The notes under the pieces are model-generated. The model was not told the origin of the DNA. It ran no database searches and was given only the letters and a program-made list of their open reading frames with translations. Positions 25,031 to 29,474 of a DNA stretch of 29,474 bases are shown here, piece after piece; position 1 is the stretch's first letter, and each line of letters begins with the position of its first letter. Location: positions 20,907 to 50,380 of the forward strand of contig NW_020170639.1 of NCBI RefSeq assembly GCF_000524195.1. Reading direction: 5' to 3'. The stretch comes from Echinococcus granulosus (lineage: Eukaryota; Platyhelminthes; Cestoda; Cyclophyllidea; Taeniidae). The position numbers and the translations under genes were made by a program.

Positions 25031-25189
25031 CCAGTTTCATGTCAGTGTAAAAGTATATGAATTTGGTATCATTGTTTTTACCAGACAAACAGAAACCACG
25101 TGCAATCGTCAAAACCGCCTTGAGTGAGTATTGAAAAGCACAAAAAGTGCTGGGAAATGCATAATTTATATGGGGCTTTTGAGAAGTTC
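25031..25189. other. Tail-to-tail gap between MED23 and RBMX2
   Basis: Only 159 bases separate the two stop codons, so both 3' UTRs must be short or overlap on opposite strands. I see no AATAAA on the plus strand. A TATAAA variant is present for the minus strand at about 25167..25162. Confidence 0.6.
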
Positions 25190-26065
25190 TTACAGTTCCA
25201 ATTTTCTTCGATAAGGGGAGCTTCGAGAGCGCTCGCGGTGCCTGGAATGATGTGAGGAGACGTAGCTGGAAGTAAGTCTGTTTCCTTGTCTGGGTATGGA
25301 CACATTCCTAGAGTATGCTCCCAATCTGCGTCTCGTGGAGGCATCGGTTGCCTCTGGAGAACGACCAAATCTCCGGTGAGATGAAGGATGCCCACGAGTG
25401 GAGTGCCTTTCCGTGCGACGTGGAGGCGACACAGAAGGAGACCTTCTATGATAGGGGGAACAGTTTTGTGACGCGAGACGATGAGACCCACGTGGTGGAG
25501 AGGGTGATCGATTCATGTGATATCCAGTAGACCACGGGGATTCTTGGGAGGTCTTGTTAACCTTTTGGAGCTCTAGAATCCTTCGCATCGCCTCAGGTCC
25601 GCAACCATGCTCGCGGACGTAGTCAGTTACTGAGGGGAATTCACTAGCATCAGCCTCTAGAGGGACCTGGTCGGCGTCTTGACGTCCAACTTTCGCCACA
25701 CCGGTAGTAGGCACTTTATACTTCTCCACATGATCAACACGAATTGTGCGACCCGCAAGCTTTATGCCGTTAAGATTGTCTGTAGCAAGAACGGTGCTCT
25801 TCTGGTTTTCATAGCAGACGAAGGCGAATCCCCTGGAACGCCCACTGTCTCTGTCTCGCACGAGGTTTATATTGGCGACTTCGCCGTACTGTGAGAACAC
25901 ACAAATTACATCGCCTTCTGTCAAGTCGTAGCTCAAACCACCAACGAAAATCCAGGCAGAGTCCCTGTATTGTCGGTGCCAACTGCTTTCTGTGCCTGTG
26001 TATCCGAAATGAAGTTCACGTTCGTTCATGGCGTTTTGATTCTTTGTTTGCGTAATTGGATTCAT
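25190..26065 (-). CDS. RBMX2: RBMX2-like RRM protein of the spliceosomal RES complex, 291 aa, intronless
   Basis: A single uninterrupted reading frame from ATG 26065 to TAA. The N terminus MNPITQ...MNERE and the block DSAWIFVGGLSYDLTEGDV are typical of RBMX2 (yeast Ist3/Snu17). The RRM spans about residues 37-115 with RNP2 IFVGGL at 39-44 and RNP1 RGFAFVCY at 78-85. GIKLAGRTIRVDHV (101-114) is the conserved end of the domain. Residues about 178-288 are rich in Ser-Pro and Arg-Ser pairs, as in splicing factors. RBMX2 with BUD13 and SNIP1 forms the RES complex, which helps the activated spliceosome and retention of unspliced RNA in the nucleus. A tttttttag acceptor-like site lies 18 nt upstream of the ATG. 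The lack of coding introns contrasts with its neighbours; a retrocopy is possible, but the frame is intact. Confidence 0.92.
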   Translation of the reverse strand: MNPITQTKNQNAMNERELHFGYTGTESSWHRQYRDSAWIFVGGLSYDLTEGDVICVFSQYGEVANINLVRDRDSGRSRGFAFVCYENQKSTVLATDNLNGIKLAGRTIRVDHVEKYKVPTTGVAKVGRQDADQVPLEADASEFPSVTDYVREHGCGPEAMRRILELQKVNKTSQESPWSTGYHMNRSPSPPRGSHRLASQNCSPYHRRSPSVSPPRRTERHSTRGHPSSHRRFGRSPEATDASTRRRLGAYSRNVSIPRQGNRLTSSYVSSHHSRHRERSRSSPYRRKLEL

Positions 26066-27316
26066 GTTTTTCAGGAGTTCAAACTAAAAAACGAGACCAA
26101 ATCCTTAAACGGTTAATGGGATATTGGAAAAACAAGTACATTATACGAATACAAAGGTGGTAAGAGTGCACATGGCGCAGATACCTACCTGAAGAGCAGT
26201 TAGCACAATGGAAGAGCAGGTGCAAAAGGGATGTAAGACGTGGGCAAGTAGAATTAATAAGGTACTATGCCGCAAAGAGTAGCAACTACACCGCCACAGG
26301 GCCTAATTTGTAGCACGAGCATGTGCATGAGGTTGATTAAAACAATTTGAGATAATTTAGGGCTACACATTTGATTCTGTGCAGTAACTAACCTTAAATG
26401 TGACATTGCTCGTAACTAAATAATCTTTTGGAAAACTAATTTTAGGCCAATTTAAGAGAAAAATTAAAAGCAATCTACAAACTGTCGTTAGCCAAAAATA
26501 CATAAAGCCGAATTCTCAAAATCATCTGTTAGCTCTTGTTACTGAAGTATATCTTACTTACGATACTTTTAAATGCGCTATAAGTGGAGATTATGTTGCA
26601 ACAGCAAATTATCCAAATAGCGATTTAGAGGTCATTATGGACCAGGATGGGTAGCCGACGTGAGACCCCTCAGATTGCCTGGATTTTTAAAATTATCACC
26701 TGTGCAAACGCACACGCTAGTAAGGTGAATATAGTGAAGCGTTCAAAGTCTATCCCGTAGACGTAAAAAAGTCATAAGACTAGGACAGGGTGTCGCCGAC
26801 GAACAGAAGGGCTGAGAGCCCACTGTAACGTTCTGGAGATCAATGGCGAAGCCCCAAGTGCCCTGTAATATCGAAGTCAAAAAGAAAAGTCAATAATATT
26901 AGAAGTTACATGTAGAGGCAGTAATTGCGTAAAATTTACCCCGCGAATGTAGGTTTCTTCCGGATTTACCTTGGGAAATTATGTTAATTGCTTGTCCTGA
27001 TGGCCTGTAACTTGGGAATAACTTTTCTGAGTCAAATTCAAACTGCAAAATGTATTAACTTGGTAACTTTTGGTTTCCATAACATGATGAAAGAAAAATG
27101 TGTTTTTAAGCAATTGCATAAAACCCCTTTTAAAAATGCTTGCACTTGCAGATTGGATTACGTTGCGGTTAATACGTCACTTGATTGTCACCTCTTTCTT
27201 CTTCGATGCATTTATAATGGATAAATTTTTGTATTACCTTTATTCTTAGTGTTTCTTTTAACCTACAAATATCTATAACATGCCATTTGACCTTCAAGAC
27301 CCGATAAGCAGTAATT
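26066..27316. promoter_or_regulatory. Upstream region between divergent RBMX2 and small RS-rich gene
   Basis: About 1.25 kb lies between the two start codons. It must contain the promoters of both genes. The segment at about 26640-26850 is GC-richer than its surroundings and has no open frame. I found no clear TATA box or repeat array. A plus-strand open frame at 26988-27224 lacks any recognisable domain. Confidence 0.4.
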
Positions 27317-28577
27317 ATGGGGAAGACGAGGAAGAGCCAACGCGGGGGTGGGCGACGTAGCGTTAGCACAAACAGCAGTAGCGGAAGCAGCAGTAGCAGC
27401 TCGTCCAGTAGCGATCACAGGTAAGCGCAAATGTTCCTAATTATGTCTTCTTAGTCGCGGTTACAGGCGATCCCGGTCTAGGCATGTAGTAAGTTCATCT
27501 TTACTCCATGAACTTTTGTTTAGGACAGGTATTACGACAAAAGACCGGATGCGAGGATGTTTTCTGTGTATCAGGCAAGTTTTTTTTCGGAAAATTGGCA
27601 GGTGGATTTGCTATAATTACGATACTTCAAATGGGTTTTGTAATTAGGTGTTTGGTTTGTCTTTTGATGATTAATTTTACTAAGTATTTTGCTGTTTCTT
27701 ATTTTAATACAGTGTTATTTAATATTTTGTTGGCTTTTATAGGGTTAACTGCATCGAATAAACTGTCGTTTTAAGGCAGAATTATGGACTCGTTTTCTTC
27801 TCAAGGGGGTCTACCTTTTTACTTAGCTATTATTAAATTTTCGTATGCATTGGTTGTGGTCGAAAACAATGCACGAATATTCTAAATGCAATCATTTGGA
27901 TGGGTTTTCTGCTCCTTCATGATACACATGACCCAGTTTTTGAATACTTCCATTTCCATCAGGATTACTATTTCTTTGTAATAATACCTCTTTGACTAAA
28001 TGCAAAACCTTCCCTATAAATATAAGTTTTATTTAACTCCAGGAGTCAGTAATTTTTTAGCCAGCAGAAGGCTTTATTTTCCATAACCCCATTTACCTGA
28101 GTTTATAGTGTTGTACTGGGTACTTTTTGTCAAACTAGATAAATGGGAAGCTTTCGACCCATTGAAACGATGTTTTGGACTTACTCCAGTTCATAATTTG
28201 ATAAATGTGTGGAACCAGTAATAGATGATATATAACTGTCTGAGCAAATTGCCTTAAATCTTCAGCCAGGCTACGGAGGCGCGCCCATGAACGGAGTATA
28301 CCCAATGCAAAGTGGAATGATGCCCAATTCGATGATGCCGCCGATACCCAGCAGTATGTTGCCACCGTACGGTGTACCACCAGCGCCGATGACTCAACCG
28401 GGCATGATCCACGCGCATCAAATGCAGCCGCCTATATATCCCTACCAAAACGGAATGATGAGCTGGCCGTACCAGGGCTCGCAGATTGGTGCACCACAAA
28501 TGCAGCCCTCGGTCCCACCTACTCCGGTCTTCCAGTTTCAAATATCGCCAGGAAAAAATTCACCTGGTAGGAAATGA
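27317..28577 (+). CDS. Small protein with Arg/Ser-rich start and Pro/Met/Gln-rich end, four exons, 162 aa
   Basis: Exons 27317-27420, 27467-27488, 27524-27574 and 28266-28577; phases match and the total is 489 nt. Residues 1-14 are basic (MGKTRKSQRGGGRR), 15-32 nearly all Ser/Thr/Asn/Gly, and 34-42 an RRRSRSR-type patch. Residues about 60-150 are rich in Pro, Met, Gln, Gly and Tyr (PPYGVPPAPM, YQNGMMSWPYQG). There is no signal peptide, membrane segment or folded domain that I can see. The composition suggests a disordered nuclear or RNA-associated protein, but I do not recognise the family. The first two introns are only 46 and 35 nt; the third appears to use a GC donor. An AATAAA follows the stop by 48 nt. 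The 51- and 22-nt internal exons are the least certain part. Confidence 0.62.
27575..28265 (+). other. 691-nt intron with probable GC donor
   Basis: The left boundary reads TATCAG|gcaagt and the right acttcag|CCAGGC. CAG|gcaagt is the classic strong context for GC-AG introns. An alternative donor, TTTTCT|gtgtat nine bases earlier, is also phase 0 but has weaker context. The interior is AT-rich with no evident gene. Confidence 0.6.
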
Positions 28578-28625
28578 GTCCTGTCAGCACATCCCTTGTT
28601 TCCGATTTCTTCTCTACGCCTGACG

Positions 28626-28631
28626 AATAAA
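28626..28631 (+). terminator. AATAAA polyadenylation signal
   Basis: Canonical AATAAA 48 nt after the stop codon of the small RS-rich gene, with a T-rich stretch (ttttatgctattttttgc) beginning about 20 nt downstream. Confidence 0.7.
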
Positions 28632-29278
28632 TGTACTCAGTTTCAAGCATTTTATGCTATTTTTTGCTTGCATTATGCTGTACTGATATTTATTTTGCAA
28701 TGCATTAAATCGTTTTATAACTACGGCGATGCTACATGTTAAGCTTGTAGATTAGACTCATATCAGTCGTAAAGCTGTATCTTCCGTCTCAACACATCAA
28801 ATGTTCCAATTCATTATCCAAAAGCGGATAAAATGTGAAAATAAATAGATATTATTCAACAGAAATTTCTTCATTTTTAAATTTTGTATTCTAGGTCATA
28901 CCACGGAGTAGTCCTTTGGCCATGCCTCCATTAACCTTTGTCCTCTATCTTGATGGTTGCTATTTTAAAGATTATATTTACATGGAGTGTCAGATTAGGT
29001 GACCGATCCGCTTACTAGTTGCAACCTAATTAAGGTAATGATTAAGGCTGCCAAAATTGACGTTTAAACCAGAAGAAAAATCAAAAAATTCCGATTTTTC
29101 TCCTGTATTTAGTGAAAAAAAAATTAAATTGTACTTCGAGCCTTAAAGTAGCTTTTGTAGTATATTACCAACTACGAAAGCTTATGAAGCTTGACCGATC
29201 GAACTGTGTATGAAGGCGTTTCATGTCAAGTAAATTTGAATGTATCTAAATAGATCGTTTGCTTGATTACTTATATTA
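28632..29278. other. AT-rich flank between last gene and right repeat
   Basis: No coding sequence is seen. Two short inverted repeats lie close together: 29074..29101 (9-bp arms agaaaaatc/gatttttct) and 29150..29182 (11-bp arms agcttttgtag/ctacgaaagct with one G-T pair). Both are close to, but outside, the terminal repeat. Confidence 0.6.
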
Positions 29279-29474
29279 TGAAATATCCCGAACAAATTGA
29301 TGTCTAGATGCTTTCATTATACTTTATTTATGAAAGAGTAGGTAGCCCAAAACTTTAAGAAAATGTGTTACGATTGTGTTTAAATATGCACCTCATGGAG
29401 CATTAAAATGGGAAAGCTTATGAGTGTGTTTGTGTGGAATAGTTTCTATTCCCCAGGACTTGAACTAATACCAG
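29279..29474 (-). repeat. Right copy of 196-bp terminal inverted repeat
   Basis: Reverse complement of bases 1-196 with a single difference at the second base from the end. Read on the plus strand (outward) it contains ATTAAA at 29402-29407. The mirror position of the innermost matching base is exactly 196 on both sides. The outer edge is the window end, so target-site duplications cannot be examined. Confidence 0.97.

Noticed and set aside
25078..25491. 137-residue minus-strand frame overlapping the 3' part of RBMX2
   Set aside because: It is an out-of-frame shadow of the RBMX2 Ser/Arg-rich region and has no domain.
1..29474. Maverick/Polinton or viral-type element because of the long terminal inverted repeats
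   Set aside because: No DNA polymerase B, integrase, protease, ATPase or capsid frame is present; all supported genes are ordinary nuclear genes, and the ends do not resemble Polinton termini.

Overview
The window looks like nuclear DNA of an invertebrate metazoan. It is AT-rich, split by many GT-AG introns, and mixes very small introns (29 to about 70 nt) with introns of 0.5-1.4 kb. That mix, plus splice acceptors lying 13-24 nt before several start codons, suggests a flatworm (tapeworm or fluke). The flatworm assignment is inference only, because no search could be run. There are no bacterial operons, rRNA, tRNA, CRISPR arrays or intact transposon proteins that I can support.

Four protein genes alternate in direction. 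(1) Minus strand, 3518..834: a five-exon LIN54/tesmin-type protein with two CXC zinc-binding repeats (MuvB/DREAM type DNA-binding subunit), followed by an unusually long low-complexity tail. (2) Plus strand, 4666..25030: a 26-exon Mediator subunit MED23 gene. I reconstructed it exon by exon with every intron phase matching (5439 nt, 1812 aa). It is much longer than vertebrate MED23 because of acidic, glycine-rich and proline/threonine-rich inserts. (3) Minus strand, 26065..25190: an intronless RBMX2 gene, the RRM subunit of the spliceosomal RES complex, tail-to-tail with MED23. (4) Plus strand, 27317..28577: a small four-exon gene for a protein with an Arg/Ser-rich start and a Pro/Met/Gln-rich end, of unknown function. 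Genes 1 and 2 are head to head, as are genes 3 and 4. The three recognised genes act in the nucleus in transcription or splicing, but they are not known to form one pathway.

The most striking non-genic feature is a 196-bp inverted repeat at the two extreme ends of the window (1..196 and 29279..29474). The copies are identical except for one base at position 2. Base 1 pairs exactly with the last base, so the window is a 29.5-kb segment bounded by terminal inverted repeats and carrying ordinary host genes. It could be a very large TIR element or captured segment, a region prone to inversion, or a contig that broke at two copies of a dispersed repeat. Sequence outside the window is needed to decide. 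Between the genes are AT-rich intergenic regions and introns in which I see little beyond short hairpins.
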